In this document: piece by piece, positions 36,843 to 46,763 of the stretch | Numbering within the stretch: the first letter of the stretch is position 1 | How the letters are laid out: each line of letters begins with the position of its first letter | Source: an uncultured Clostridium sp. | GTDB lineage: Bacteria; Bacillota_I; Bacilli_A; RF39; UBA660 | Assembly: GCA_905199855.1 (NCBI GenBank) | Contig: CAJKHY010000001.1 | Coordinates: 25,120-89,119 of the forward strand | DNA: 64,000 nucleotides | Reading direction: 5' to 3' | Made by a program: the position numbers and the translations under genes | The notes under the pieces: generated by a model | What the model saw: the letters and a program-made list of their open reading frames with translations, nothing else | What the model was told of the DNA's origin: nothing | Databases searched by the model: none

Positions 36843-37112
36843 ATGATTAATATTGTAAAGAAAGAGTTAGAAATCAATAATGAATTAAAGAAGAAAATAG
36901 AATTTATATGTGGTTTTTGTAACATTACTCCAACAATAATAAATGGTAATATAAGAAAAGTTAGTAAGATAAATTTAAACTACATTGAACCTCATAGAAT
37001 TATTATTAAGAGTGTTACATTACAAGCATTTAATTATTCTAATGAAATATTTATCGAAAATTTATCTAATAAAATCAAATTATCAGATTTAGAAACCTTT
37101 ATAAAAGGTTAA
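36843..37112 (+). CDS. hypothetical protein, 89 residues
   Basis: Not recognised. A short mixed alpha/beta protein with no membrane segment, containing ICGFCNITP (two Cys). ATG 36843 follows AGAAAGGACAGGTTTA, a good ribosome site, so translation is likely. It lies alone between tRNA-Thr and a decayed gene. Confidence 0.55.
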   Translation: MINIVKKELEINNELKKKIEFICGFCNITPTIINGNIRKVSKINLNYIEPHRIIIKSVTLQAFNYSNEIFIENLSNKIKLSDLETFIKG

Positions 37113-37192
37113 AATAAAATATATAGAATTGTACCAACTTCACTAAAAACTCACCCTATTAGGCTTAAAATGGGTATTTTAAATTTCGTTAT

Positions 37193-37565
37193 ATGTATAG
37201 ATTGACACCAGACTTTTGTTATCCTAGTGAAATAATAACAAAGGACATATTAGAAAACACAATATTAACTAATAATGACATTAACAGCATCTTAGTAGAA
37301 AAAGTTAGTAATACCGAGACTTTAGCGGTCTTAGTTATTAAAATATTAAAAATACATGGGCAAATACTCAATAACCTGCAATTTAGATAATGAAAAATAT
37401 TATTATGAAATAAAATATGATAAAAATTATGAACCCAGTGGGGGAGATGCTTGACTTACTGACCACGTCGACATAGAAAAACTAGACAATGCTAATAAAG
37501 TCGTAGCCCGTTTAGAAGATTATTTTAAAGACCACGGAGGGTCCTGTATAACGAAAACAAAGTAG
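37193..37565 (+). pseudogene. broken small gene (frameshift and in-frame TGA)
   Basis: A 65-codon frame from 37193 ends at 37390. An overlapping frame from ATG 37356 reads MGKYSITCNLDNEKYYYEIK and continues to GGDA, then TGA, then LTDHVDIEKLDNANKVVARL to TAG 37565. The protein-like text on both sides of TGA indicates one gene with a premature stop. The upstream 65-codon frame may be its shifted 5' part or a separate small gene. UGA is a stop elsewhere in this genome, so recoding to Trp is unlikely. Confidence 0.5.
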
Positions 37566-37607
37566 ATTGTATTATCTTCTTTTTTTCTTTTTGCTTAATT
37601 AATCCAA

Positions 37608-37629
37608 AGAACTACAACAGCGTAGCAAA
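37608..37629 (-). repeat. dispersed intergenic repeat, copy 7 (reverse)
   Basis: Reverse complement TTTGCTACGCTGTTGTAGTT followed by CT. It lies between the broken gene and pgk. Confidence 0.75.
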
Positions 37630-37738
37630 AACAACAAATAATAATATTTAATCATTAAAAGTGTCAAATAAATATAATAATTATTTTAAATCATAAAAAA
37701 GTATGCTATAATCAAATAAGAAAGTAGAGATGATTCAA

Positions 37739-38923
37739 ATGCGCAGTATAACAGATATAGATTTAAGTAGTAAAAAAGTAATATTAAGATGTGATTACAA
37801 TGTACCAATCAAAGACGGAATTATAGAAGATGATACCAGAATAAAAATGAGCTTAGATACAATTAATTACTTGCTTAAAAATAATTGCAAAATAATTATC
37901 TTATCTCATTTAGGCAAAATAAAAGAAGAAAGTGATAAAATAAAAAATTCCTTATACCCTGTTAGCATTAGACTAGGTGAATTACTCCACAAAAACATTT
38001 TATTTTCCAAAGATACTAGAAGTGATGAACTAACAAAAATGGCTTCTAACCTAAAAGAAAAAGAAATATTATTAGTTGAAAACACTAGATATGAAGACCT
38101 AGATTCAAAAAAAGAAAGTTCCTGTGATATGGATCTTGCTTCCTACTGGGCATCATTAGGCGAAGTATTCATAAACGATGCCTATGGGACATTACATAGA
38201 GAACATGCCTCTAATGTTGGTATTGCCAAAATACTTCCTAGTGCAGTAGGATTTCTAGTTTTAAATGAACTAAATAAAATAGATAGCCTCTTAGAAGAAA
38301 ACACAAGCCCTTTTATTGTCATTATGGGGGGCAAAAAAGTAAGTGATAAAATCAAAGTAATAGATAATCTAATTACTAAATGTGATAAACTATTAATTGG
38401 GGGTGGAATGGCCTATACTTTCTTAGCATCACTAGGTTATAATATTGGCTCATCCCTAATAGATAAAGAATCCTTAGACTATGCTAAAAATGTCTTAAAA
38501 AATTATAAAAATAAAATAGTATTACCAGTAGATGCTATCGTAGCAACAGAAATCAGTCCTAAAGCAAATGTTAATAACAAAAACATAGATAGCATTTCAG
38601 ATAATGAAATAGCCCTTGATATTGGTAGTGAAACCATTAAACTATTTGAATACAACTTACAAAACGCCAAAAGAGTTATTATGAATGGCCCAATGGGAGT
38701 ATTTGAAATAGAGAAATTTAGTCATGGAACGAAAGCCATCTATGAATACCTAACCAAAAACAATATAAAAACCATAATTGGAGGGGGAGACTCAGCCTCA
38801 TCCGTTAATAAATTAGGTTATACTAATAAATTTTATCATGTATCAACTGGAGGTGGAGCAACACTTGAATATCTGGAAGGTAAAACTTTACCAGGTTTAA
38901 GTGTTATAGAAGATGGAAAATAA
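37739..38923 (+). CDS. pgk: phosphoglycerate kinase
   Basis: Glycolytic ATP-forming kinase. Seen: KVILRCDYNVPIKDG, DDTRIKMSLDTI, LLSHLG-like ILSHLGKIK, LVENTRYEDLDSK, EVFINDAYGTLHREHASN, VIMGGKKVSDKIKVI, GPMGVFE and the nucleotide site IGGGDSASSVNKLG and HVSTGGGATLEYLEGK. About 394 residues, normal. ATG 37739 (MRSITD) is preferred to ATG 37730. Its end overlaps the next gene. Confidence 0.96.
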   Translation: MRSITDIDLSSKKVILRCDYNVPIKDGIIEDDTRIKMSLDTINYLLKNNCKIIILSHLGKIKEESDKIKNSLYPVSIRLGELLHKNILFSKDTRSDELTKMASNLKEKEILLVENTRYEDLDSKKESSCDMDLASYWASLGEVFINDAYGTLHREHASNVGIAKILPSAVGFLVLNELNKIDSLLEENTSPFIVIMGGKKVSDKIKVIDNLITKCDKLLIGGGMAYTFLASLGYNIGSSLIDKESLDYAKNVLKNYKNKIVLPVDAIVATEISPKANVNNKNIDSISDNEIALDIGSETIKLFEYNLQNAKRVIMNGPMGVFEIEKFSHGTKAIYEYLTKNNIKTIIGGGDSASSVNKLGYTNKFYHVSTGGGATLEYLEGKTLPGLSVIEDGK

Positions 38924-39977
38924 AGAAATAATAAAAAATAAAGAAAACATCCGAAATAAAAAAAATAATAAAACCAAATATATTTTAAATATGATAATCA
39001 TGTTTATTGTTATCTTTATCATATTATATTTTACCTTAAAAGATGACTTTAATGAAGTTATGACCAATATTAAAAAAATGAACATATTCTATTTATTAAT
39101 AGGCATTATCCTCATGGTATTATACCGTTTCTTCTTAGGAATCAGCATGTACATCGTAGCCAAATGTAACAAACAAAAATACAAACTAAAAAAAGCCTTT
39201 GAATTAAACTTTATTACCCAGTTTTTTAATGGAATTACCCCTTTTGCCACAGGCGGACAACCCTCGCAAATATATTACTTACATCAAGAAGGAATACCTT
39301 ATGGAATAGGAACCAATATCGTCTTACAAAACTTTATCCTTTACCAAACAGCCTTAATAATGCTAGGACTCTTTGCCGTTATCTTCAATCGAACGACAGG
39401 ATTATTCCCAAAAAACAATGTCATGGCTAATTTAGTAACACTAGGTTTCGTTATTAACTTCCTTGTTTGGTTAGGTTCATTCATTATCAGCTTTGGTAAG
39501 AAAATAAGTAGCTTCATTGCCAATAAATTACTTGTTTTCTTAGCTAAAATAAAAATAATAAAAAACTTAGAAAAAAATAAGAAAAAATTTACTGATTATA
39601 TTACCAGTTTCTATGAAAATGCCATGATACTAAAGGAAAATAAAAAAAATGTATTACTTGGAATTCTTGTTAATATTATGGCTTTAGTTTTCCTTTACAG
39701 TGTACCTATAATTTTAATAAAAGGTATAGATGTTTCAGCTAATATTAATTATATAACATCACTTGTCGCAGTAAGTTATGTTATGCTAATTGGATCGTTT
39801 GTACCAATTCCAGGAGGAAGTGGCGGAATAGAATATGGTTTTATCCACTTTTATGGGTACTTCTTAAGTAACTCAGTCCTAGTATCTGTCATGCTTATTT
39901 GGAGAGTAGTAACATATTATATAGGCATGATCTTTGGAGGAATCCTAATTCCACTTTATAAAAAAGGAAGTGATTAA
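38913..39977 (+). CDS. lysylphosphatidylglycerol synthase TM-region family (YbhN/AglD-like) membrane protein
   Basis: A 354-residue protein with about eight membrane helices after a basic N-terminus (KNKENIRNKKNNKTK). Seen: FFLGISMYIVAKCN, FELNFITQFFNGITPFATGGQPSQIYYL and VPIPGGSGGIEYGFIHFYG, which are the UPF0104/AglD signatures. Family members include MprF-type flippase domains; glycolipid transport is plausible. It overlaps pgk by 11 bases and precedes a lipid glycosyltransferase by 2, supporting a joint role. Confidence 0.85.
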   Translation: MENKEIIKNKENIRNKKNNKTKYILNMIIMFIVIFIILYFTLKDDFNEVMTNIKKMNIFYLLIGIILMVLYRFFLGISMYIVAKCNKQKYKLKKAFELNFITQFFNGITPFATGGQPSQIYYLHQEGIPYGIGTNIVLQNFILYQTALIMLGLFAVIFNRTTGLFPKNNVMANLVTLGFVINFLVWLGSFIISFGKKISSFIANKLLVFLAKIKIIKNLEKNKKKFTDYITSFYENAMILKENKKNVLLGILVNIMALVFLYSVPIILIKGIDVSANINYITSLVAVSYVMLIGSFVPIPGGSGGIEYGFIHFYGYFLSNSVLVSVMLIWRVVTYYIGMIFGGILIPLYKKGSD

Positions 39978-39979
39978 TT

Positions 39980-41209
39980 TTGCGCATAGGAATATTTACT
40001 GATACTTATCCTCCATTCATTAATGGAGTATCTACAAGTATAGTTATGTTAAAAAAAGCTTTAGAAAAACAAGGACATATAGTTTACATTGTAACAGTTA
40101 ACAACGAAAATATGACATATAAATATGAAGAAGATGATAAAGTAATTAGAATACCAGGAATTCCTGTAGGTATTTATGATTATCGTTTGACAGGCATATA
40201 TCCAGTTAAAATTATCAATAGAATTAGAAAATGGAACTTAGATGTAATCCATTCCCAAACAGAATTTGGAGTAGGAACCTTTGCTAGAATCATAGCCAAA
40301 CAATTTCATATCCCCTTAGTCCACACATATCATACCATGTACGAAGACTATGTACATTATATAACAAAAGGATATTTTGTTGGTACTAGTAAAAAAATTG
40401 TTGAATACCTAACACTATTTTATTGTGATAAAACAATATCTGAGTTAATCGTCCCAACAGAGAAAACAAAAGAATTATTTAAAGAAAAATACAAAGTAAA
40501 TAGAAATGTTTATGTCATACCAACAGGCATAGAAATAGAAAAATTTTACCTAGAAAACAACAAAAATTTAAATATCTTAGAAAAAAGAAATAGTTTAGGC
40601 ATAGCAAAAGATGATTTTGTTATATTATTTGTAGGAAGAATTGGTACTGAAAAAAACATTGATTTACTCCTTGATGGAATGAATAAATTAGTAAAACTAA
40701 GCAAAAAAATTAAACTACTAATTATTGGTGATGGACCTGATATGGGATATTATAAAGAATATGTTTATAAACACAAACTAGGGAAAAATATAATATTTAC
40801 AGGAAAAGTACCATGGGATAGCATCAGTGACTATTATCTTATCGCAGATATATTCGCCACAGCCTCAGTAACAGAAACACAAGGCTTAACAGTTATTGAA
40901 GCCATGGCCGCGGGATTACCTGTTGTCTGCATCAACGACGAAAGCTTTACAGGCACTGTGATGAACAACGTTGATGGAATAATATTTAACAATTTAGAAG
41001 AATACATAGAAGCCATCACTAAATTATATCAAGATCGAGAATTACTTAAAAATCTAGGAAAAAAAGCTAGAATTGATGCCGAAAAATATTCATCAACAAA
41101 ATTTGCCTCTTCAGTATTAGAAGTATATCGCACAGCAATCAAAAAAAACAGAAAAATAGTTATTCCACTCGTGGACACCATAAAGGAAGTGTTTAAAGGA
41201 AATGAATAA
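39980..41209 (+). CDS. GT4 glycosyltransferase, diacylglycerol glucosyltransferase-like
   Basis: A 409-residue GT-B enzyme starting at TTG 39980. MRIGIFTDTYPPFINGVSTSI, VIHSQTEFGVG, HTYHTMYEDY, VIPTGIEIEKF, VGRIGTEKNIDLLLDGM and the C-terminal E-x7-E-type ATASVTETQGLTVIEAMAAGLPVV fit GT4 enzymes such as 1,2-diacylglycerol 3-glucosyltransferase of Acholeplasma and streptococci. This would make the glycolipid anchor of lipoteichoic acid. Exact acceptor is inferred. Confidence 0.87.
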   Translation: MRIGIFTDTYPPFINGVSTSIVMLKKALEKQGHIVYIVTVNNENMTYKYEEDDKVIRIPGIPVGIYDYRLTGIYPVKIINRIRKWNLDVIHSQTEFGVGTFARIIAKQFHIPLVHTYHTMYEDYVHYITKGYFVGTSKKIVEYLTLFYCDKTISELIVPTEKTKELFKEKYKVNRNVYVIPTGIEIEKFYLENNKNLNILEKRNSLGIAKDDFVILFVGRIGTEKNIDLLLDGMNKLVKLSKKIKLLIIGDGPDMGYYKEYVYKHKLGKNIIFTGKVPWDSISDYYLIADIFATASVTETQGLTVIEAMAAGLPVVCINDESFTGTVMNNVDGIIFNNLEEYIEAITKLYQDRELLKNLGKKARIDAEKYSSTKFASSVLEVYRTAIKKNRKIVIPLVDTIKEVFKGNE

Positions 41210-41924
41210 AATTATAGCCCTAAATCATAAAATGAATTTAAATTATGATTTAGTAAGTGAATACATCGAAAAAATAAACAAAGTAAAAACAGATAACAAA
41301 ATAATCATTATTCCAAGTTACCTATATATTAGCACATTTATTAAAAATACCAAATATGATATAGGTAGTCAAAACCTTAGCAATGAGTTAAATGGAGCCT
41401 TTACGGGCGAAGTATCTAGCACTCAACTAAATAGTATAGGAGTCAAATACTCTCTAGTCGGCCACAGTGAAAGAAGAAATCTTTTCTATGAAACCGATGA
41501 GATAATCAACGAAAAAACAAGACAATGCTTAAACCATGGAATAACCCCAATTATTTGTGTCGGTGAAACATTAAGTGAACATAACAATGATGAAACCTTA
41601 GTAAAAATAAATAATCAAATAAGTCATGCTATTTTAGGACTTGATGATTTAAATGAAAAAAAAGAAATTATTATAGCTTATGAACCAATATATGCAATAG
41701 GCACTGGTAAAACACCTAAAGTAAAAGAAATAGAAAATGTTATTAACCATATTTATGAAGTATTAAGTAAATATGATAATATAGATTTCAAAATATTATA
41801 TGGAGGAAGTGTTAATAGAGAAAATATCAAAAAAATACTTGAAATTAACAAACTAGATGGTGTCCTAATTGGCACAATATCTTCAAAAATAGAAGAAATA
41901 ATAAAAATAATTGAAACAGTATAA
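41202..41924 (+). CDS. tpiA: triosephosphate isomerase
   Basis: A 240-residue TIM barrel. NHKMN replaces the usual NWKMN near the N-terminus (residue 8). IGSQNLSNELNGAFTGEVS, the catalytic His in LVGHSERR, the catalytic Glu in AYEPIYAIGTGK, and LYGGSVN are seen. The usual GGASL phosphate loop reads IGTISS, a small deviation. ATG 41202 overlaps the end of the glycosyltransferase gene. Confidence 0.95.
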   Translation: MNKIIALNHKMNLNYDLVSEYIEKINKVKTDNKIIIIPSYLYISTFIKNTKYDIGSQNLSNELNGAFTGEVSSTQLNSIGVKYSLVGHSERRNLFYETDEIINEKTRQCLNHGITPIICVGETLSEHNNDETLVKINNQISHAILGLDDLNEKKEIIIAYEPIYAIGTGKTPKVKEIENVINHIYEVLSKYDNIDFKILYGGSVNRENIKKILEINKLDGVLIGTISSKIEEIIKIIETV

Positions 41925-41931
41925 AAAAATT

Positions 41932-41964
41932 AGAGAAGTCGTGGCTAATACTTCTCTTTTTTTA
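41932..41964 (+). terminator. terminator of tpiA
   Basis: AGAGAAGT...ACTTCTCT followed by TTTTTTT. Confidence 0.85.
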
Positions 41965-41967
41965 CTT

Positions 41968-41974
41968 TTCGACA
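41968..41974 (-). promoter_or_regulatory. Spo0A-box-like site upstream of spo0A
   Basis: TTCGACA on the plus strand is the complement of the Spo0A-box core TGTCGAA. It lies 79 bases before ATG 42053 and suggests autoregulation, as known for spo0A in Bacillus. Confidence 0.5.
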
Positions 41975-42052
41975 AAACTTGTCATAATTCACTCTAGTAT
42001 AAAAATTAAAAAAGTAATATACTGAATTTAAGAATAAAGGAGGAATTGTAGT

Positions 42053-42814
42053 ATGAAAAAAATTAATGTTTTAATGATTGATGATAATGAGTCTTTAATA
42101 GATATGGTAGGTGAATATTTCAGTGGAAATGAACGAATATCTATATCTTTTAGAGCACACGACGGGGAAGAAGGTTTAAAATTAATTGAAGAGAAAAAGG
42201 AAGAATATGATGTAATTTTACTTGACCTAATCATGCCTAAGAAAGATGGACTATACGTATTAGAAGAAATGAAAAAACAAAATATAAACAAGAAAGTGAT
42301 TGTAGAAACTTCATACAATGCTCCAGATACAATAAGAAAAGTAAGCGAATATGGAGTAAACTATTATATTCTAAAACCATACGATTTAAACGAATTAGAA
42401 AAAAGAATATTAGAAACAACTAATACAACAAAAGGACAGAGCATTAATTTATATCAAAATGGTTTAGATAAATCCATTACCAATATGTTACATGAACTAG
42501 GTATGCCATCGCACATTAAAGGATATCAATATATCCGTGAAGGCATCAGCCTAATTTACAATAATCCTAGTATTATTGGAGGCATTACAAAAGAACTATA
42601 TCCTGAAATTGCTATGAAATATGATACAACAGTATCAAGGGTAGAAAGAGCAATAAGACATGCTATTGAAGTAAGTTGGAATAGAGGTAACATTGATTAT
42701 ATGGAAGAACTTTTTGGTCACAGTGTTGATTTTGATAAAGCAAAACCTACTAATTCAGAATTTATTGTAACCGTTGCTGATAAACTTAGATTAGAATATT
42801 CACAAAAATATTAA
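42053..42814 (+). CDS. spo0A: sporulation master regulator Spo0A
   Basis: A 253-residue response regulator. Receiver domain: [10 protein letters not shown] (Asp pair), [13 protein letters not shown] (phospho-Asp near residue 61), IVETSY and ILKPYDL (Thr/Ser and Lys). The C-terminal Spo0A DNA-binding domain follows a Gln/Asn linker: [24 protein letters not shown], then [21 protein letters not shown] and a terminal region [12 protein letters not shown]. Known role: decides entry into sporulation after phosphorelay. It follows the tpiA terminator with GAATAAAGGAGG before ATG. No spo0F/spo0B are seen; direct phosphorylation by the orphan kinase is plausible. Confidence 0.96.
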   Translation: MKKINVLMIDDNESLIDMVGEYFSGNERISISFRAHDGEEGLKLIEEKKEEYDVILLDLIMPKKDGLYVLEEMKKQNINKKVIVETSYNAPDTIRKVSEYGVNYYILKPYDLNELEKRILETTNTTKGQSINLYQNGLDKSITNMLHELGMPSHIKGYQYIREGISLIYNNPSIIGGITKELYPEIAMKYDTTVSRVERAIRHAIEVSWNRGNIDYMEELFGHSVDFDKAKPTNSEFIVTVADKLRLEYSQKY

Positions 42815-42815
42815 A

Positions 42816-42848
42816 AAAATGCTTAATGATTTTAAGCGTTTTTTTTCA
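42816..42848 (+). terminator. terminator of spo0A
   Basis: GCTTAA-TGAT-TTAAGC hairpin flanked by A-run and TTTTTTTT. Confidence 0.85.
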
Positions 42849-42874
42849 TTTGCTATTCGCGTTATAGTTCTTAA
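42849..42874 (+). repeat. dispersed intergenic repeat, copy 8
   Basis: TTTGCTATTCGCGTTATAGT followed by TCTTAA, directly after the spo0A terminator. The 220 bases that follow to comEA show no clear feature. Confidence 0.7.
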
Positions 42875-43095
42875 ATACTAACTAAAGAAATTAAATGATT
42901 TATGTAACATATTTTGAACAATATTTTATTATTGTTTTAAAAACAACATCTTGTTAATAAATTAACTATAAGTATTACTACTTTACGCTTTCCAGTGTCA
43001 AATTTTAAAAAAAATGAAGAAATATTTAAAAAAAAAAGTAATCTCCATTTTTTCTGACTATATATATAGTTAGAGACCGCTAGAAAGGAACTTCA

Positions 43096-43800
43096 ATGAA
43101 ATTCATAAAAAACCACATTTACCTATTAAGTGGCACTTTAGTTTTAATAATTATCATTATTTCTCTAATTACTAAAATTAAACTTAATAATAATGCAGTT
43201 ACATTAAATAGTAACGAAGAAGAAAAAATAGAAAAAGAAAATATATCCAAAGAAAATATCAACACAACCGAAGACTGCCTACTATACAAAGTTGATATTA
43301 AAGGAGAAGTAAACAACCCAGGAGTATACCAACTAAGTGAAGAAAGTAGAGTAATAGATGTGATCAATTCAGCAGGAGGTCTTACTGACAAAGCCAATAC
43401 CTCATTAATCAACCTATCAAAAAAAATCAAAGATGAAATGGTAATAATCATTTACTCAAACGAAGAAGTTAGTAATAGCAAAAAGGACCAAAGCATTACT
43501 AAAATAATTGAAAAAGAATGTGTATGCCCAGACATTAAAAACGATTCATGTCTAAATACTACTCCAAACACTAGTAACATTGAAGAAGAAAACCAAGTAA
43601 GTAAAATAGAAAACAAAATATCTTTAAAAACATGTACTTTAGAAGAATTAAAATCCGTCCCTGGCTTAGGAGAAGTAAAAGCCAAATCCATATTAGACTA
43701 CAAAAATCAATATGGTTTTAACACCGTCGAAGACTTACTTAAAGTAAAAGGTATAGGAAACACAGTATATGAAAAAATTAAAGACTATTTTAAAACTTAA
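43096..43800 (+). CDS. comEA: competence protein ComEA
   Basis: A 234-residue DNA receptor for transformation. A membrane helix (residues 8-25) is followed by an SLBB domain (VDIKGEVNNPGVYQLSEESRVIDVINSAGGL). A Ser/Asn-rich linker with CVC leads to the helix-hairpin-helix pair: LEELKSVPGLGEVKAKSILDYK and VEDLLKVKGIGNTVYEKIK. The 3' end overlaps comEC by 32 bases. Confidence 0.93.
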   Translation: MKFIKNHIYLLSGTLVLIIIIISLITKIKLNNNAVTLNSNEEEKIEKENISKENINTTEDCLLYKVDIKGEVNNPGVYQLSEESRVIDVINSAGGLTDKANTSLINLSKKIKDEMVIIIYSNEEVSNSKKDQSITKIIEKECVCPDIKNDSCLNTTPNTSNIEEENQVSKIENKISLKTCTLEELKSVPGLGEVKAKSILDYKNQYGFNTVEDLLKVKGIGNTVYEKIKDYFKT

Positions 43801-45814
43801 ACAAAAATACACATACATATTATTCATTACTTTTATTATTTATGCATTAATTATAACAAATATATCCATAACAAGCACATATAAAGAAAGTGACACCACT
43901 TTTGAAGGTAACGTTTTATCTATAAAAAATTATGATACTAAAACCACCATTATTATTAAAGAAAAAAACAAAAAAGAAAAAATCTTAGTAAATTATTATG
44001 AAAAAATAGATAAAATTAATCTCGGAGACAAAGTCAAAGCAAAAGGCACTTTAAAACTCCCTAGTAAAAACACCGTCCCCAACCTTTTCAATTACCGTGC
44101 ATACCTAAAGAATAATAATATTTATTATATCCTAACAGCCTGTGAAATAACCAAAGTAAAAAACAACAGCAAAATACTAATTCATTACAAAAACAAATTA
44201 CAAAAATACATTAATCATAAAAAAGCTCACACCTATTTAAATGTTTTTATACTATCCAACAAAAATGATTTAGATAAAGAAGTTCTTAGTTCCTATCAAG
44301 TAAATGGCTTATCACATTTATTTTCCATTTCCGGCATGCACTTAACATTACTTCTAGGAACTATCTTAAAATTATTAGATAAAGTTAGTTATAACAGGTA
44401 CTATAAATACGTTATTTTAATAATAATACTAATTATCTATATGTATTTAACTGATTTTACTCCATCAATCCTAAGAAGTGGAATTATGTTTATCTTACTA
44501 TCTTTAAATAAACTATTAAATTTTAAAATAGAAACCAAAAATATCATGATGTTAACATTTATAATAATAGTCTTAATCAACCCATTCTATATTTATAATC
44601 TTGGTTTCCAACTATCTTATTTAATTAGTTTTTATCTAATCATATTTGCCCACATTATTAACAAACATAAAAATTATTTCAAAAAATTATTTATTACCTC
44701 ACTTATTTCCTTTTTAGTAAGTTTTCCCATTATCATTAGTAACTATTATCAAGCAAACCTTTTATCCATTCTTATTAACCTATTATTTGTACCCATTATT
44801 AGTTATATAGTATTACCATTATCCTTTATCACCTTAATATTACCAACAGATAGCATTTTAATACTTATCATGGACATCCTAGAAGGTATCTCATTATCCT
44901 TAACTAATATTAATCATTTGCTTTTAGAGTTACCAAAACCTAGTATTTATTTAATAATGATATACTATGCATTAATTACCTTACTCTTAATAAACAAAAA
45001 ATATCTTATCCCACTATTAATCATAATTATAATTCATAAAATAAGCATCAATTTTAATCCTAGCATGGAAATAATTTTCTTTGATGTTTCACAAGGCGAC
45101 TCCATCTTGCTTCATTATCCCCATAACAAACATAATATTTTAATAGATACTGGAGGTAATCATAATTATGAAATAAGTAAAAACATAATAATTCCTTATC
45201 TAAAAAGCAAAGGCATTAGTAAAATAGATTATTTAATACTAACTCATGGTGACTATGATCATATGGGTGAAGCTATAAATCTAGTAGAAAACTTTAAAGT
45301 AGAGAAAGTTATATTTAATTGTGGTGAGTTTAATGAACTAGAACAAGATTTAATAAAAGTACTAAATAAGAAGAAAATACCATATTATAGTTGTATTAAA
45401 GAATTAAATATCAATGATAGTAAATTATATTTTTTGAACAGTAAAGATTATGGTAATGAAAACGATAATAGTAATGTAATTTATACAGAACTTAATGGTT
45501 ATAAATTTATGTTTATGGGAGATGCTTCAGGTACTACCGAAAAAGAAATATTAAATAAGTATAACTTACCAGATATTGATGTTTTAAAAGCAGGACATCA
45601 TGGAAGTAAAACAAGTAGTAGTAAAGAATTTATAGATACAATTAATCCAAAGTACTCAATTATTAGTGTTGGAAAGAATAATAGATATGGACATCCAAAT
45701 AAAGAAGCGTTAGATAATTTAGAAGATTCAAAAATATATAGAACAGATGTAGAGGGTAGTATTATGTTTAAAATTAAAAATAAGAAATTAAAAATTGAAA
45801 CTTGTAGTCCATAG
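43769..45814 (+). CDS. comEC: DNA-uptake channel/nuclease ComEC/Rec2
   Basis: A 681-residue ComEC: an N-terminal OB-like domain, a competence domain with about ten membrane helices (LFSISGMHLTLLLGTI), and a C-terminal metallo-beta-lactamase domain (IIFFDVSQGDSILLHY, THGDYDHMGEA, FMGDASG, GHHGSKTSSS). Known role: transport of single-stranded DNA. Base use changes along the gene: from about 45060 the 3' part is more AT-rich and lacks the C-ending codons seen upstream. A diverged copy of the same 3' end lies at 47294-47872. Confidence 0.93.
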   Translation: MKKLKTILKLKQKYTYILFITFIIYALIITNISITSTYKESDTTFEGNVLSIKNYDTKTTIIIKEKNKKEKILVNYYEKIDKINLGDKVKAKGTLKLPSKNTVPNLFNYRAYLKNNNIYYILTACEITKVKNNSKILIHYKNKLQKYINHKKAHTYLNVFILSNKNDLDKEVLSSYQVNGLSHLFSISGMHLTLLLGTILKLLDKVSYNRYYKYVILIIILIIYMYLTDFTPSILRSGIMFILLSLNKLLNFKIETKNIMMLTFIIIVLINPFYIYNLGFQLSYLISFYLIIFAHIINKHKNYFKKLFITSLISFLVSFPIIISNYYQANLLSILINLLFVPIISYIVLPLSFITLILPTDSILILIMDILEGISLSLTNINHLLLELPKPSIYLIMIYYALITLLLINKKYLIPLLIIIIIHKISINFNPSMEIIFFDVSQGDSILLHYPHNKHNILIDTGGNHNYEISKNIIIPYLKSKGISKIDYLILTHGDYDHMGEAINLVENFKVEKVIFNCGEFNELEQDLIKVLNKKKIPYYSCIKELNINDSKLYFLNSKDYGNENDNSNVIYTELNGYKFMFMGDASGTTEKEILNKYNLPDIDVLKAGHHGSKTSSSKEFIDTINPKYSIISVGKNNRYGHPNKEALDNLEDSKIYRTDVEGSIMFKIKNKKLKIETCSP

Positions 45815-45826
45815 AGAGGAGCAAAT

Positions 45827-46717
45827 ATGAATTATTATAATGAAATAAAAAATAAAATAATAGATAATGAAGTATATTCAAAAATAAAAGACTATTCAAA
45901 AGAAAGACACAAAGTTATAACATATTTAGAAATAGGTAAATTACTAACTGAAGCAGGCGGAAAATATGGTGATAATATAATTGAAGAATACTCTAAAAAA
46001 TTAGTTATTGAAGTTGGTAAAAAATATAATAGAAGCACTTTATTTAGAATGAAACAATTTTATAATGTATTTAGTAATGAAAAAGTCGCACCACTGGTGC
46101 AACAATTAAGCTGGAGTCATTGTCTAATTCTATTACCAATTAAAAACATTAATGAGATTAATTATTATATTAATCAAGTGTCAAAACGAAATCTTTCAAA
46201 AAGACAATTAGAAGAAATAGTAAAAAATAATGAATATGAAAGATTACCTGTTGCAACCAGAAATAAACTAATATATAAAGATAGAGTTGAAGTAAAAGAT
46301 TTAGTACCTAATCCTATTTTAATTAAAAATAAAAATAATATAGAAATAATTACTGAAAAAGCATTACATCATCTAATATTAGAAGATATTGAATCATTTA
46401 TGAAAGAATTGGGTAATTCATATAGCTTTATAGGTAGCGAATACAAAATCAAAATAGGAGATAGGAATTACTATATCGATTTATTATTATTTAATATAAA
46501 ATATAATTGTTATGTAGTTGTTGAATTAAAAGTATCAGAATTTAAAGTAGAATATATTTCACAAGTACAAAAGTATATGAATTATATAGATAAGAACATA
46601 AAAGAAGTAAGTAATAATTGTACTATTGGAATTCTAATTTGCAAAAGAGAAAATAAGTTTGTAATTGAATATTGTTCAGATGATAGAATTGCAGTTAGAG
46701 AATATGAATTAGTATAA
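45827..46717 (+). CDS. DUF1016/YhcG-type PDDEXK nuclease
   Basis: A 296-residue protein. The N-terminal domain has YLEIGKLLTEAGGKYGDNIIEEYSKKL and QQLSWSHCLILLPI, typical of DUF1016. The C-terminal PDDEXK domain has FIGSEYKIKIGDRNYYIDLLLFN and CYVVVELKVSEFKVEY, with catalytic Asp, Glu and Lys present. It then ends in GILICK and IAVREYEL. Such proteins occur in accessory and defence-linked loci. It follows comEC by 12 bases with GAGAGGAG; a truncated relative follows the second comEC fragment. Confidence 0.9.
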   Translation: MNYYNEIKNKIIDNEVYSKIKDYSKERHKVITYLEIGKLLTEAGGKYGDNIIEEYSKKLVIEVGKKYNRSTLFRMKQFYNVFSNEKVAPLVQQLSWSHCLILLPIKNINEINYYINQVSKRNLSKRQLEEIVKNNEYERLPVATRNKLIYKDRVEVKDLVPNPILIKNKNNIEIITEKALHHLILEDIESFMKELGNSYSFIGSEYKIKIGDRNYYIDLLLFNIKYNCYVVVELKVSEFKVEYISQVQKYMNYIDKNIKEVSNNCTIGILICKRENKFVIEYCSDDRIAVREYELV

Positions 46718-46763
46718 TTATAGAAATTATGATATAATATTAATTAGTTTGTAGGTGGTTTTG

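Noticed and set aside
37193..37565. UGA read as tryptophan (mollicute code)
   Set aside because: Several intact genes end with TGA exactly where family length predicts (ylbF, mrnC, ung), and intact genes use TGG for conserved Trp. The TGA inside this gene is better explained by decay.
41968..42052. A SigH-type promoter before spo0A
   Set aside because: Only a partial GAAT -10 could be seen near 42025 and no convincing -35, so it is not listed.
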